Origin: PHAA01 sp964457945
GTDB lineage: Bacteria > Bacillota > Syntrophomonadia > Syntrophomonadales > Syntrophomonadaceae
Assembly: GCA_964457945.1 (NCBI GenBank)
Contig: CAYWFX010000012.1
Location: forward strand, 1 to 64,000
Length of the DNA stretch: 64,000 bases
Reading direction: 5' to 3'
The notes beneath the pieces are model-generated. The model saw nothing but the letters and a program-made list of their open reading frames with translations, made no database searches and was not told where the DNA came from. Both the position numbers and the translations under genes were made by a program. Below are positions 32,511-41,545 of the stretch, piece after piece (within the stretch, counting starts at the first letter, position 1; each line of letters opens with the position of its first letter).

Positions 32511-34300
32511 GAACTGGTATATATGTCTATTTTACCATTATGCCGGGTAGCTATCCGGTAACAAACTGCTAACCCCAGTCCTGTCCCTTGCTCTTTGGTG
32601 GTAAAAAAAGGTGTACCTAACTTATCCAGCAATTCACGGTCTATCCCGTGACCTTGATCCTGAACCGCCAATACCACTTTTTCCTTTTCTATAAAGGTTC
32701 TTATGGTCACAACTCCAGGCGAAGACATTGATTCCATCCCGTTATCGACCAGATTGAGTATTAACTGCCGTATTTCTTTCTTATCAAGGAGCAGGTAAGG
32801 CAGCTCATCTAGTTCTAGCCTTATGTATTGATCTTTACTCATAGCCTTGGCCTGAATCAGCGGCAATAATTTACTAATTATTGCATTTAGATTTCCTGGC
32901 TTCATATCCACCATCTTGTTTTTGGCTAAGGAGAGGAATTCGGTGATTATTGAATTAGCTCTATCCAGTTCTTCAATCATAAGATCAAAGTAATCTATCT
33001 CTTGAACGTAATCCTTATTTTCCCGCAAGATTTGCAGATATCCGCGTACGGTGGTCATGGGGTTTCTGATTTCATGGCCAATGCTGGCAGCCATCTCCCC
33101 AACTAGATTGAGCCTATCCAGCCGGGTCATTTCAACTTCCATTTGTCTAAATTCAGTTATATCCGTAAGCACACTCAGAATACATAGCTCGCCATTAACA
33201 TTAAGACTCTCCGCAGAAAGCAATCCCAGTCTCTGCTCGCCAGTGTTTTTACAAAACCGAATCTCCATATCCTGAATAGCTTGATTCTCCATAATCCTTT
33301 GTTTAACCAGGCAACGCTCAGCAGGGTCCGCCCAAAATCCGATCTCTAACGATGTTCTGCCAATTACTTCATGACTGTAACCCCAATTGCGGCAAAAGGC
33401 ATTGTTTGCCTTAATGAATCTTCCATCCTCCAGTGTAGTAATGGTCATTACAATAGGACTAGTATTAAAGGCTTTAGAGAAGCACTCCTCAGACAAACGC
33501 AATGCATTTTCCATCCGTTTGCTTTCGGTAATGTCTCTAGTCACATTAAGCAGATGCAGTACACCATCTATTTCTATTATCTCCCCTGAAAGACAGAAAT
33601 TTCTTATTTCTCCAGATTTTAATCTCAGCTCTATTTCAAAACCCCGGATATTTCCCCATTCTTGAATTTCTTTTACCAAATAGTTTCGTTTTTCATGAAA
33701 GGCCCATATGCCCAATTCTTGTGCAGTACGCCCAATGACCTCCTGCCGTTCATAACCGGTAATTTCTACAAAGGCATCATTTATTTCAACATAACGCCCT
33801 TCTTCTAAGGTGCTGATTGCCATTAGGTCAGGATTACAATGAAAAACTTTTGAGAACTTTTCTTCTGATAGACGCAACGCACTTTCCGCTTGTTTACGCT
33901 CTGTAATATCTAACCCGAAGCTGAGTAATACCTCAGTCCCATCAACATCGATAAAGGGATAATCATAATTTCGATAGGTGTGTCCATCTGGGTACGTATA
34001 TTCACCTTGCTCACATATAATGTTTTCGCCAAGATTAAAGGTTGTGCATCGTTCACATGGCTCAGTTAGTCCACGAAACACTTTATAACAGGGCTCTTCC
34101 CCAGGATTACCAAACCGTTCTTGAAAAAAGCGATTAGAATATCGGAATGAATAATCTGGCGCGACAAGATACACTTGTGCGTGTAGTCCGTCTAGAATTG
34201 AAACCAGTCGTCGCCGCTCAGCTTCCAAGTTCTCTTCCCTCTGGCGCAGTTCAGCCAGTTCAGCCATTAGTTGCTCTTTTGTCTTATCTTCATCCTGCAT
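32450..34300 (-). CDS. Multi-PAS sensor histidine kinase
   Basis: 616 residues, no membrane segment, so probably cytoplasmic. An N-terminal coiled coil (TKEQLMAELAELRQREENLE) is followed by three PAS domains (about 25-140, 143-262 and 268-385), the first with a CERC Cys pair that might bind metal or sense redox. The kinase core has H box HEIRNPMTTVRGYL near 400, N box LNLVDNGMESM near 515 and G boxes DQGHGID and GTGLGL. No response regulator is adjacent, so it is an orphan; in Clostridia such kinases often feed Spo0A. That link is inference. Confidence 0.93.
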   Translation of the reverse strand: MQDEDKTKEQLMAELAELRQREENLEAERRRLVSILDGLHAQVYLVAPDYSFRYSNRFFQERFGNPGEEPCYKVFRGLTEPCERCTTFNLGENIICEQGEYTYPDGHTYRNYDYPFIDVDGTEVLLSFGLDITERKQAESALRLSEEKFSKVFHCNPDLMAISTLEEGRYVEINDAFVEITGYERQEVIGRTAQELGIWAFHEKRNYLVKEIQEWGNIRGFEIELRLKSGEIRNFCLSGEIIEIDGVLHLLNVTRDITESKRMENALRLSEECFSKAFNTSPIVMTITTLEDGRFIKANNAFCRNWGYSHEVIGRTSLEIGFWADPAERCLVKQRIMENQAIQDMEIRFCKNTGEQRLGLLSAESLNVNGELCILSVLTDITEFRQMEVEMTRLDRLNLVGEMAASIGHEIRNPMTTVRGYLQILRENKDYVQEIDYFDLMIEELDRANSIITEFLSLAKNKMVDMKPGNLNAIISKLLPLIQAKAMSKDQYIRLELDELPYLLLDKKEIRQLILNLVDNGMESMSSPGVVTIRTFIEKEKVVLAVQDQGHGIDRELLDKLGTPFFTTKEQGTGLGLAVCYRIATRHNGKIDIYTSSNGTTFYVRFPCPIAVTTVN

Positions 34301-34545
34301 CTAAACTGCCTCCTTTAGTATCGTCTAGCCCTCCTTATAGCATAACTAATTTCCTTGGCTTATTTTGTCGAAAATGGTAACACAATAACTTTATCAACAA
34401 ATTTAAATATTAAAATGCAACTGATGATTTATTTCCTTCAGCTCTTGTTGTCTATTACCTTATGTCCCTCCACCCATTTGCAGTATCCATATGTGTTCCC
34501 ATATAATATAAACTAAGGGAAGATTTAAAAAGGAGCGTCGCCTAA

Positions 34546-34908
34546 ATGAGACAACGCTGGAAGCTTTTATTATTAACTGGACTAATGATTGTTCTCGTTG
34601 TCCTTATAGCCAGGCAATCATTACATATATATCAAAACATCAAACAAGTCCACGCACCTACACCTCAGACGAGGCAGGATAATGCACTCAGAATCCATCA
34701 CTGGGAAACTGTCACAGATGTGTCCCGAAAGTTTGGGATATCCGCAGATGAAGTTTTTAGTTGCTTGCAGATAGTCCCCCAAGCAGGTGATGAAAACCTC
34801 TCTTTTCGAGCACTTGAGAAGAAATATAATAAGACTCAGGACGAAATGCAATCTAATCTAAAGAAACTGCCCATAAATCACCCTGGGAAACACGGGGATA
34901 AGCCATGA
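34546..34908 (+). CDS. Membrane-anchored unknown protein in operon with DedA
   Basis: 120 residues with AAAAAGGAG upstream. One N-terminal membrane anchor (about residues 6-25) is followed by an extracytoplasmic helical part containing WETVTDVSRKFGISADEVF, which has a LysM/HTH-like look but is not convincing as either. Its stop overlaps the DedA start by 4 bases (ATGA), so they are coupled. No family recognised. It could be a small partner of the DedA transporter. Confidence 0.72.
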   Translation: MRQRWKLLLLTGLMIVLVVLIARQSLHIYQNIKQVHAPTPQTRQDNALRIHHWETVTDVSRKFGISADEVFSCLQIVPQAGDENLSFRALEKKYNKTQDEMQSNLKKLPINHPGKHGDKP

Positions 34909-35671
34909 GTGATTTTTTGATCCTACTGGTAGAATTATTTCGCAATTATAACGTGTTGTTCCTAGGGGCATTAATCGTATTGCAAAATAATGGCATACCC
35001 GTGGGAGCTAATTTTCTGGTTATCGTTGCCGGGGCTTTTGCCTACGCTGGCGAATTTAATTTATTGGCCTTATGGGGAGAAGTCTGGTTTTTCACTTTAT
35101 TGGGTGATAGCTTGAGCTACTGGCTTTGGCGAAAAGGGGGAAGGTACATAATCGCTAAGTATCCGCGCATTCATGCTCGGATTGAACCCGGCATAGAAAG
35201 AGCAAATAACTTCTTCGACAAGCATGGCAAATTAACCGTATTCTTCACCCGTTTCCCATTGTCTGCAATGGGACCTTTAGTTAACATCTCAGCTGGAACC
35301 AGCAGATACAATTACAAGGTATTTNNNNNNNNNNNNNNNNNNNNNNNNNNNNNNNNNNNNNNNNNNNNNNNNNNNNNNNNNNNNNNNNNNNNNNNNNNNN
35401 NNNNNNNNNNNNNNNNNNNNNNNNGGGACCTTTAGTTAACATCTCAGCTGGAACCAGCAGATACAATTACAAGGTATTTGTTGCATATGCACTTCTGGGG
35501 GAATTTTTATGGGTAAGCTTCAACCTAGGAGTGGGATATTGGTTTGGCGATTCTGCCGAACAGATTGCATCTATCATCAGTCAATTTGGAGAGTTAACTG
35601 TCTTACTCCTAATTTTATTGGCAATGGTCTATCTTACCAAGATGTTTTTAAAATCCAAGCAAAAAAGTTAA
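34905..35671 (+). CDS. DedA-family membrane protein, interrupted by a scaffold gap
   Basis: Reading across the artefactual gap (420 coding bases to 35324, then 35480-35671 in the same frame) gives a complete 203-residue protein. It has the DedA/SNARE-associated signatures: NNGIPVGANFLVIVAGAFAY with a conserved re-entrant helix, GDSLSYWLWRKGG, and FFTRFPLSAMGPLVNISAG. DedA proteins are membrane transporters linked to undecaprenyl-phosphate or lipid recycling and to membrane potential. Four to five hydrophobic segments are visible. Because of the Ns, an automated call would report a broken protein. I think the gene is intact. Confidence 0.88.
35325..35424. other. Assembly gap of 100 N, flanked by a 55-bp identical overlap
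   Basis: The 55 bases before the gap (35270-35324) are identical to the 55 bases after it (35425-35479). The two contig ends overlap, so the real genome probably has one copy and no missing sequence. Confidence 0.9.
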
Positions 35672-35738
35672 TTCTATATGGCGAATGAATACAACCTGCA
35701 ATATAATTAATAAATATTGAAAGAAGGTACATTGGACA

Positions 35739-35921
35739 ATGAATGTTGGAAACGATGACAAGAGGATAAGAGTAATCATAAGCATCATCTGTTTCGGAAT
35801 AGGATTCTATTTCAATAGTTTATGGGGTTTGCTGGGAGTCATTCCTCTATATACAGGCATCCGCCGTCGGTGCCCCATCTACTCCATACTCGGCATCTCC
35901 ACAGTTAAGCCCGGGGAATAA
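35739..35921 (+). CDS. DUF2892 (YgaP-like) small membrane protein
   Basis: 60 residues matching the DUF2892 pattern: MNVGNDDKRIRVIISIICFG, a second hydrophobic stretch (SLWGLLGVIPLYTGI) and the RRCPIYSILGIST end. These proteins resemble the two-helix membrane part of YgaP rhodanese and usually stand alone in Firmicutes. Function unknown; GAAAGAAGG lies upstream of the ATG. It is followed 28 bp later by the lytic transglycosylase. Confidence 0.88.
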   Translation: MNVGNDDKRIRVIISIICFGIGFYFNSLWGLLGVIPLYTGIRRRCPIYSILGISTVKPGE

Positions 35922-35949
35922 TAAATAATAGTTAGAAAGGAAGCAACTT

Positions 35950-36483
35950 ATGAACAACCTTCTGGCTTTGGTCAAACAGATGAACCTGATCAGAATTCTT
36001 GAAGCTCTTGGCTCAGGTACTTCAATAAGGAACTTGCAGGCAAAGCAAAAATCAGGTCAGGTTGCTCCTATTGATAATAAAACAGCTGCCGATCATAGCA
36101 CCCGACCATTTAGCGAAATAATTAAGGAAGCCAGTCAGAAATACGGAGTGGCAGAAGATGTTATCAAGGCCGTGATCCAACAGGAATCTTCATTCAATCC
36201 CACTGCGGTTTCCTCCTGCGGCGCTATGGGGCTCATGCAGCTCATGCCCAGCACAGCCGAAAGTCTGGGGGTTAAAGATGCATATAATGCAGAACAGAAT
36301 ATCATGGGTGGAACCTTTTATTTAAAGCAAAAATTGGATGAGTTCGATGGTAACCTACCTCTAGCCCTAGCAGCCTATAACTCTGGCAGCGGCGCAGTGC
36401 GGAAACATGGTGGCATTCCCCCTTACAAGGAAACCCAGGCCTATGTAGATAAGATTATAAAATCGGTTGACCACTGGGCCTGA
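35950..36483 (+). CDS. Lytic transglycosylase (SLT domain)
   Basis: 177 residues. The C-terminal soluble lytic transglycosylase domain spans about 58-175: catalytic Glu in IQQESSFNPTAVSSCGAMGL, followed by MQLMPSTAESLGV, the NAEQNIMGGTFYLKQKLDEF element and ALAAYNSGSGAV. It cleaves the MurNAc-GlcNAc bond of peptidoglycan to give 1,6-anhydro ends. There is no signal peptide; a polar N-terminal linker of 55 residues suggests leaderless or alternative export, as in several YjbJ-like enzymes. GAAAGGAAG is the ribosome site. Confidence 0.93.
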   Translation: MNNLLALVKQMNLIRILEALGSGTSIRNLQAKQKSGQVAPIDNKTAADHSTRPFSEIIKEASQKYGVAEDVIKAVIQQESSFNPTAVSSCGAMGLMQLMPSTAESLGVKDAYNAEQNIMGGTFYLKQKLDEFDGNLPLALAAYNSGSGAVRKHGGIPPYKETQAYVDKIIKSVDHWA

Positions 36484-36540
36484 TATTCTTCATCCGGCTT
36501 CTTATCGTCGGAAACGACCAACATTAATCCCTTCGATAAA

Positions 36541-36584
36541 AAGGCGAGAACACAGGCTCGTACAGCCACGGGCGTTCTCGCCTT
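36541..36584. terminator. Terminator between convergent genes
   Basis: AAGGCGAGAAC (36541-36551) and GTTCTCGCCTT (36574-36584), a perfect 11-bp stem between the transglycosylase and the MCP-type gene. Confidence 0.8.
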
Positions 36585-36599
36585 ATAAAATATACTTAA

Positions 36600-37457
36600 T
36601 TATGCCAAACTGGTTAAGTGTTGAGCCAGGGCCGACAACTCCTGAGACATGGCCTCCAATTGCTGAATGCTGGCCTGAACTGACTGGGTTAGCTGAGCTT
36701 GGGTTTGGGCCACCTTACCGGATTCTTTCACACCTCCAGTAATCACCTTCACTGATTCTTCAATACTACTCATAATCCCCGAAATTCTTTCTACGGAAGA
36801 CGTGCTGTTCTCAGCCAGTTTCCTAACCTCATCAGCGACCACTGCAAATCCCCGTCCGTGCTCGCCGCTCCGCGCCGCCTCAATGGCCGCATTGAGCCCA
36901 AGTAGTTTGGTCTGTTTGGCGATATTCTTTATGAGGTTAAGCACCTCATCTGTCTCTCCCAACTGTATCACCGTGTCATTGGCTGATTGCATTAAATTAC
37001 CGCCTTCAGCTGCTAATTCCTGCGCTGAACTGGCCAATTGATCTACGATACGGCTGACATTTTGCATAGTGGATGATAATTCCTGAGACATCCCAGCCAA
37101 TCTTTCCGCTTCGTTATGCAAGCTGTGAATCATATCTTCCCGCGCCTCTACCAGGGTCATCATGAGATTTGCACCGTGGGAATCGACCACGGCGACTTTA
37201 TTACCCTTATTAGCATTTATTATCTCCTGAACTTTTCCATTGCCGGTGGCTTCAATTATTAAATCCAGGTTCGGTATCCTGAAAATCTCCATCAGATCAT
37301 TACTTGTACCAACACCCAGTTTCCTGGCCAATGTCATTCCCTCTGCCGTTGAATTAACATCACAGATACACAGGACCTTTACTGAACCGATGCCCTGAAA
37401 TGCTTTTAAGATTGAACTTCCACCCGCACCAGCTCCAACAATTACAATATTGGTCAT
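36600..37457 (-). CDS. Rossmann-fold / methyl-accepting chemotaxis signalling fusion
   Basis: 285 residues without membrane segments. Residues 1-100 form a dinucleotide-binding Rossmann domain (VIVGAGAGGSSILKAF, then LDLIIEATGNGKVQEII). Residues 105-285 are a chemoreceptor cytoplasmic coiled coil with the hairpin tip EAARSGEHGRGFAVVADEVR that binds CheA/CheW. It would couple NAD(P)(H) or another nucleotide state to chemotaxis or a related signalling array. Comparable fusions exist in Clostridia but are little studied. GGAGGTTT precedes the ATG. The signalling region is short (class 28H or smaller). Confidence 0.85.
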   Translation of the reverse strand: MTNIVIVGAGAGGSSILKAFQGIGSVKVLCICDVNSTAEGMTLARKLGVGTSNDLMEIFRIPNLDLIIEATGNGKVQEIINANKGNKVAVVDSHGANLMMTLVEAREDMIHSLHNEAERLAGMSQELSSTMQNVSRIVDQLASSAQELAAEGGNLMQSANDTVIQLGETDEVLNLIKNIAKQTKLLGLNAAIEAARSGEHGRGFAVVADEVRKLAENSTSSVERISGIMSSIEESVKVITGGVKESGKVAQTQAQLTQSVQASIQQLEAMSQELSALAQHLTSLA

Positions 37458-37647
37458 CCAGACAAACCTCCTCTTTCTGGCTTATTAAGATTATAATTCT
37501 AGGTCTCAACATTTTCTCCTCTATATTTCGCCGAAATAATTTAATAATCACCATATATTGTGGCATTAAATTATTACATTAACGTTAATATCATCACACT
37601 TTGTATTCAGAATATCAAACAATATAACATAAAGTATTTAAAGCAGG

Positions 37648-37676
37648 TTGAAATAATCCCGGCATCAGGTTATAAT
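37648..37676 (+). promoter_or_regulatory. Promoter of tRNA-Leu
   Basis: TTGAAA (37648-37653), 17-bp spacer, TATAAT (37671-37676). Confidence 0.85.
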
Positions 37677-37697
37677 ACTGTTTGTACCATTTCAAAT

Positions 37698-37782
37698 GCG
37701 GATGTGGCGGAATTGGCAGACGCACCAGACTTAGGATCTGGCGCTGCGAGGCGTGGAGGTTCGAGTCCTCTCATCCGCACCA
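37698..37782 (+). tRNA. tRNA-Leu (TAG)
   Basis: Class II tRNA with a long variable arm. Acceptor GCGGATG/CATCCGC, anticodon loop CTTAGGA (TAG), T loop GTTCGAGTC, encoded CCA. Confidence 0.96.
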
Positions 37783-37788
37783 TAAGGA

Positions 37789-37818
37789 ATTTAGAGGCTT
37801 TCGGGCCTCTTTATTTTT
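37789..37818 (+). terminator. Terminator of tRNA-Leu
   Basis: AGAGGC-TTTCG-GGCCTCT followed by TTATTTTTT. Confidence 0.82.
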
Positions 37819-37964
37819 TGCCCATTTCTTGCCTTTGTATATTTACTCCATTTGGTTTTTATTTGCACTTTCTTGGCCTTTTTACAATGCATATCAGCTA
37901 ATGCTCTTTTTATCTGTCATCTTCACACCCTCAAATTATCAGCATTAAAAAAACCTCGTTGGGC

Positions 37965-38276
37965 TTAGTAGTAGCCGATTTTATCTATTTCCTTTAACAC
38001 CCGATATTTTGCTGCCTCAATCTGCATTTCTTTCCAGGTACCGAATTGGGTTAGCTCTCTAATCGCATCATCCATCTTTTTGTCAGGAAATTCCGCGAAC
38101 GCCTCGATATCGGTTGGAACTCCTCCTATTTCACAGAACTCATCAAAGCTATTGCATTTGCTGTGCTCTTTCATAAACCTGTCACTAAATAGTTCTGCCA
38201 GGGATATTTCTCCGTTTGCTGCATTAACGGCCTTCTGTATAGCCTTGCCTAATTCATCTATTGAATTGAAGTCCAC
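37965..38276 (-). CDS. Unknown 103-residue protein
   Basis: Starts at GTG 38276 behind GGGAGGGG. Helical, acidic; the sequence FDEFCEIGGVPTDIEAFAEF and a C-terminal helix (KEMQIEAAKYRVLKEI) are distinctive, but I recognise no family. It stands alone between tRNA-Leu and feoB. No transmembrane or metal motif. Possibly phage-derived, since such small helical proteins often are. Confidence 0.65.
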   Translation of the reverse strand: MDFNSIDELGKAIQKAVNAANGEISLAELFSDRFMKEHSKCNSFDEFCEIGGVPTDIEAFAEFPDKKMDDAIRELTQFGTWKEMQIEAAKYRVLKEIDKIGYY

Positions 38277-38433
38277 GTTCCATTTCCCCTCCCGTTTTCC
38301 CTAATTCTACCATATGGAGAGGAATTTTTTGCTATTTTTCTCTTTTTTCGGGTATGCCCTGTTAATGGCTAGATTATTGCCATTTTTACTGTCGTTTGCT
38401 TAAAAATAACCATGAAAAAGCAAAAACACCTAG

Positions 38434-40581
38434 TTACACTAAGCCAAAGAAACGTGCGGTTTGCGCCACCACAAAACATAAAACCATGCCAGTTATGGTA
38501 GGTACAAGAAAAGCAACCAAGGGCCATTTCTTACTTTGAGTCTCTTTATAGATGGTCAGCATTGTAGTTGTGCAGGGGAAATGGTTGAGACAAAACAGCA
38601 TAGTACATACTGCTGTCAACCAGGTCCATCCATTTGATATAAACAATTCCCTTAAAGCTTCCAGATTGTCTAATTCGATCATTTGACCTGTAGACATATA
38701 GGTCATAATAAGGATGGGGATGACAATTTCATTGGCCGGAAATCCTAATATAAATGCCATCAGGATGAATCCATCCAAGCCTAAGTAATGAGCGAGAGGA
38801 TCTATAAAATGAGCTCCATATTGGATAAGGCTCAGCTCTCCGACGTGGACGTTAGCCAATATCCAAATAATTAGACCCGCTGGGGCCGCCACCATCGCCG
38901 CCCGAGCTAGAACGAACCAGGTCCGGTCATAGATTGAGTGCAAGATGATCCTTCCCACTTGAGGTTTTCTATAAGGAGGCAGTTCTAATGTAAAGGAAGA
39001 GGGTAACCCTTTCAAAATTGTTTTGGATAAAACTCTGGAAACAATTAGCGTTATAACTACCCCTAGTACAATTATCCCTACAATCGTAAAGGCTGCGATG
39101 AGAGATTGGTATTCACCTGCTGTCCCAGCGATAAAAATCATGGCCAGAGCGATCAAGGTTGGAAAACGTCCGTTACAGGGAACAAAGTTATTGGTAATAG
39201 TCGCAATCAGCCGCTCCCGAGGGGAATCAATAATTCGGCAGGCGATCACTCCTGCGGCATTACACCCGAATCCCATGCACATAGTTAAGGCCTGTTTCCC
39301 ATGGGCACAAGCTTTCTTGAAATAATTATCTAAATTGAAGGCTACCCGCGGTAGGTATCCCAAATCTTCTAAAATTGTAAATAGGGGAAAGAAAATCGCC
39401 ATAGGCGGCAACATCACTGCAATTACCCAGGCCAGAGTTCGATACACGCCTAGAATCAACGCTCCATGCAGCCAACCCGCCCAACCCGCCCATACAAAGA
39501 AATCGGTCAAGCGTTCCTCAATCCAGAATAGGCCCATAGCTAAAGCTTGGGAAGGATAATTGGCTCCTTGAATCGTAATCCAAAATACCAGGCCCAACAA
39601 GGTGATCATAATAGGAATTCCAAAAAATCTGGAGGTTAGGATATTATCAATTTTACGGTCCAACTGATTATATTGCTGGTTTTCAAAGAACACTGTCTTT
39701 TCCCGAATTTCTTCCGTAAATTTAATGATACCTGTTACTATTCTATCCCGGAGTTCATCTTTTCCAATCTGTCTTTGATCCAAGTATTGTTCAACCCTGG
39801 TTAATATATCTGAGATGGCATTATCTTCCTGGATATTAGTTCCCAGATAATTCTTAAGAGAATTAAGCATTGTGCTGTCACCCTCAATTAACCTTAAAGC
39901 CACCCACCTGCTGTTAATTTTATCCTTTATGATAACCCTGATATTGGGTTCAATTATCCGGAGTAGGTCTTCCACGACCTCATCATAACGAATCTCTATG
40001 GGATTGGGTTTCACCTCACCGCTAGCTACACTATATACTGCATCCTGTAATTCATTTAAACCTACCCCAACTCTAGCATTCGTCCCTATCACAGGAACCC
40101 TTAGAATTTTGGAAAGCTGGTGTAAATCAATGTGGATATTTTTTCTTTTGGCTTCATCTAGAAGATTCACACAAACAACTACATTATCAGTGATTTCCAT
40201 AACCTGCAAAACCATGTTCAAATTTCTTTCCAGACTTGTTGCATCGGTCACTACCACCGTTGCATCCGGTCCAGCAAAGCAGATGAAATCTCTGGCCACT
40301 TCCTCTTCAAGCGAATTTGCCAGCAGGGAATAGGTACCTGGCAAATCAACTAGAATATAATTCTTCCCTTTATGAGTAAATTTCCCCTGAGAATTCGTTA
40401 CTGTTTTTCCTGGCCAGTTTCCGGTATGCTGATTTAATCCGGTCAGGGTGTTAAAGACCGTGCTTTTCCCCGTATTGGGATTTCCCGCCAAAGCAATCAC
40501 CAAATCATCCGGTGAATTCAGCTGCACCTTAAACATTTCTTGCATTGCACCCAGCCCAGTGGATTGATGTGTCAGACCCAT
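38434..40581 (-). CDS. feoB: Ferrous iron transport protein B
   Basis: Membrane Fe(II) transporter of 715 residues. The cytosolic G domain shows G1 GNPNTGKSTVFN (from about residue 33), G3 DLPGTYSL and G4-like NLLDEAKR, followed by a helical GDI-like region to about 270. The membrane part contains two Gate regions, the first including FFPLFTILEDLGYLPRVAFN and GFGCNAAGVIACR, the second with EIVIPILIMTYMS. AAGGTGG lies 7 nt before the ATG. It sits 12 bp after feoA in a two-gene operon; no feoC is present. Expression is likely iron-repressed through the 40885 palindrome and the divergent DtxR-type gene, which is inference. Confidence 0.96.
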   Translation of the reverse strand: MGLTHQSTGLGAMQEMFKVQLNSPDDLVIALAGNPNTGKSTVFNTLTGLNQHTGNWPGKTVTNSQGKFTHKGKNYILVDLPGTYSLLANSLEEEVARDFICFAGPDATVVVTDATSLERNLNMVLQVMEITDNVVVCVNLLDEAKRKNIHIDLHQLSKILRVPVIGTNARVGVGLNELQDAVYSVASGEVKPNPIEIRYDEVVEDLLRIIEPNIRVIIKDKINSRWVALRLIEGDSTMLNSLKNYLGTNIQEDNAISDILTRVEQYLDQRQIGKDELRDRIVTGIIKFTEEIREKTVFFENQQYNQLDRKIDNILTSRFFGIPIMITLLGLVFWITIQGANYPSQALAMGLFWIEERLTDFFVWAGWAGWLHGALILGVYRTLAWVIAVMLPPMAIFFPLFTILEDLGYLPRVAFNLDNYFKKACAHGKQALTMCMGFGCNAAGVIACRIIDSPRERLIATITNNFVPCNGRFPTLIALAMIFIAGTAGEYQSLIAAFTIVGIIVLGVVITLIVSRVLSKTILKGLPSSFTLELPPYRKPQVGRIILHSIYDRTWFVLARAAMVAAPAGLIIWILANVHVGELSLIQYGAHFIDPLAHYLGLDGFILMAFILGFPANEIVIPILIMTYMSTGQMIELDNLEALRELFISNGWTWLTAVCTMLFCLNHFPCTTTMLTIYKETQSKKWPLVAFLVPTITGMVLCFVVAQTARFFGLV

Positions 40582-40593
40582 TACAATACCACC

Positions 40594-40842
40594 TTATCTA
40601 TCCGTTCCCAGCAATTCCACTAGTATTTGAGATGCTTCCTCGGAACGAAGCGCGATAACTGCCCCTCGAATCTCATAGGCGACAGGATCTCCAGAAGGGC
40701 TTTTTCTCAGTGATTCCACTTTCGTGTCATAAATAAGTCCTAAATCCAGCATTCTTCTTCTTTCATTTCCCTGAGCGGTCAATTTTCGAACTTTGCCAAA
40801 GCTGCCCGGAGACAGATGATGTAATGGAATTAGACTTCCCAC
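40594..40842 (-). CDS. feoA: Ferrous iron transport protein A
   Basis: 82 residues from GTG 40842, chosen because GGGGGT lies 8 nt upstream and because family members start just before the conserved PLHHLSPGSFGKVRKL. Reading frames from 40857 or 40887 would add residues not seen in the family and would run into the palindrome. SH3-like fold: RRRMLDLGLIYDTKVE, then PVAYEIRGAVIALRSEEA. FeoA stimulates the FeoB transporter, probably by binding its G domain or the membrane complex. Co-transcribed with feoB. Confidence 0.9.
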   Translation of the reverse strand: MGSLIPLHHLSPGSFGKVRKLTAQGNERRRMLDLGLIYDTKVESLRKSPSGDPVAYEIRGAVIALRSEEASQILVELLGTDR

Positions 40843-40884
40843 AATTGATACCCCCATAAAAGTGATAATTTTCATAAACCATAT

Positions 40885-40931
40885 CATAGTATAAGTCGTG
40901 AGAAGCTTTTTTTCTCACGACTTATACTATG
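40885..40931. promoter_or_regulatory. 47-bp perfect palindrome between feoAB and the DtxR-type regulator
   Basis: CATAGTATAAGTCGTGAGA (40885-40903) is the exact reverse complement of 40913-40931, with a 9-bp A/T-rich loop. Each arm contains TATACT. It lies in the gap between divergent genes, so it may be a double operator, a cruciform or a regulatory hairpin. DtxR-type operators are usually shorter interrupted palindromes. Confidence 0.7.
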
Positions 40932-41034
40932 CCTGAGTGACTCCTTTTGTTACTACTATTAGCGCAAGCATAGGAACAGCAAAACTTTAGAATCTATTGC
41001 ATGGAAATATGATGCTTTCGAAAGGTGTGATAGC

Positions 41035-41517
41035 TTGAAAAATGACCAGGATTTTTATACAGTCCGGGGTTATGAAATTCTCAAGAAAAACCAGAGCAAT
41101 CTTACTCCCAGCATGGAAGATTATCTGGAGATGATCTATAGAAACTGTCTGACAGAGGGATACATTCGCATCAACAACCTTGCCAAGCAATTAAATGTTA
41201 AGGCATCATCTGCGTCTAAAGTTGCCCAAAAGCTATCGGAAATGGCTTATATAAATTATGAAAAATATGGAATTATTCAACTAACGGAAAAAGGTAAGTA
41301 TATTGGTGAATTCCTTCTGACCCGGCATAATACCGTGGAAACTTTTCTGAAAAACTTGGGTGTTGAAAATAACGTATTAATTGAAACCGAGTTAATCGAA
41401 CATCATCTTAGCTTGGACACTCTGAAAAAGATTGAAATATTTAATGATTTCGCGATAGCAAATCCGGATATCATCGAAAGGCTTCATCATTTTGAGAAAA
41501 AAAACGAAGGCCCATAA
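41035..41517 (+). CDS. DtxR/MntR-family metal-dependent regulator
   Basis: 160 residues, TTG start behind AAAGGTG. The N-terminal winged helix-turn-helix spans about 22-85 (LTPSMEDYLEMIYRN, YIRINNLAKQLNVKASSASK, LTEKGKYIGEFLL). The dimerisation domain follows with DtxR-type metal-site positions ENNVLIETELIEHHLS (Glu and two His). There is no C-terminal SH3 domain, as in MntR-size proteins. Its divergence from feoAB makes iron control of ferrous uptake the most likely role; manganese sensing is the alternative. Confidence 0.9.
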   Translation: MKNDQDFYTVRGYEILKKNQSNLTPSMEDYLEMIYRNCLTEGYIRINNLAKQLNVKASSASKVAQKLSEMAYINYEKYGIIQLTEKGKYIGEFLLTRHNTVETFLKNLGVENNVLIETELIEHHLSLDTLKKIEIFNDFAIANPDIIERLHHFEKKNEGP

Positions 41518-41533
41518 GGCCCTCGTTTTTTTA
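41497..41533 (+). terminator. Terminator of the DtxR-type gene
   Basis: AACGA-GGCCC-ATAA-GGGCC-TCGTT-type stem with TTTTTTT; the 5' arm overlaps the end of the coding region. Confidence 0.78.
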
Positions 41534-41545
41534 ATTCGTTGTAAT

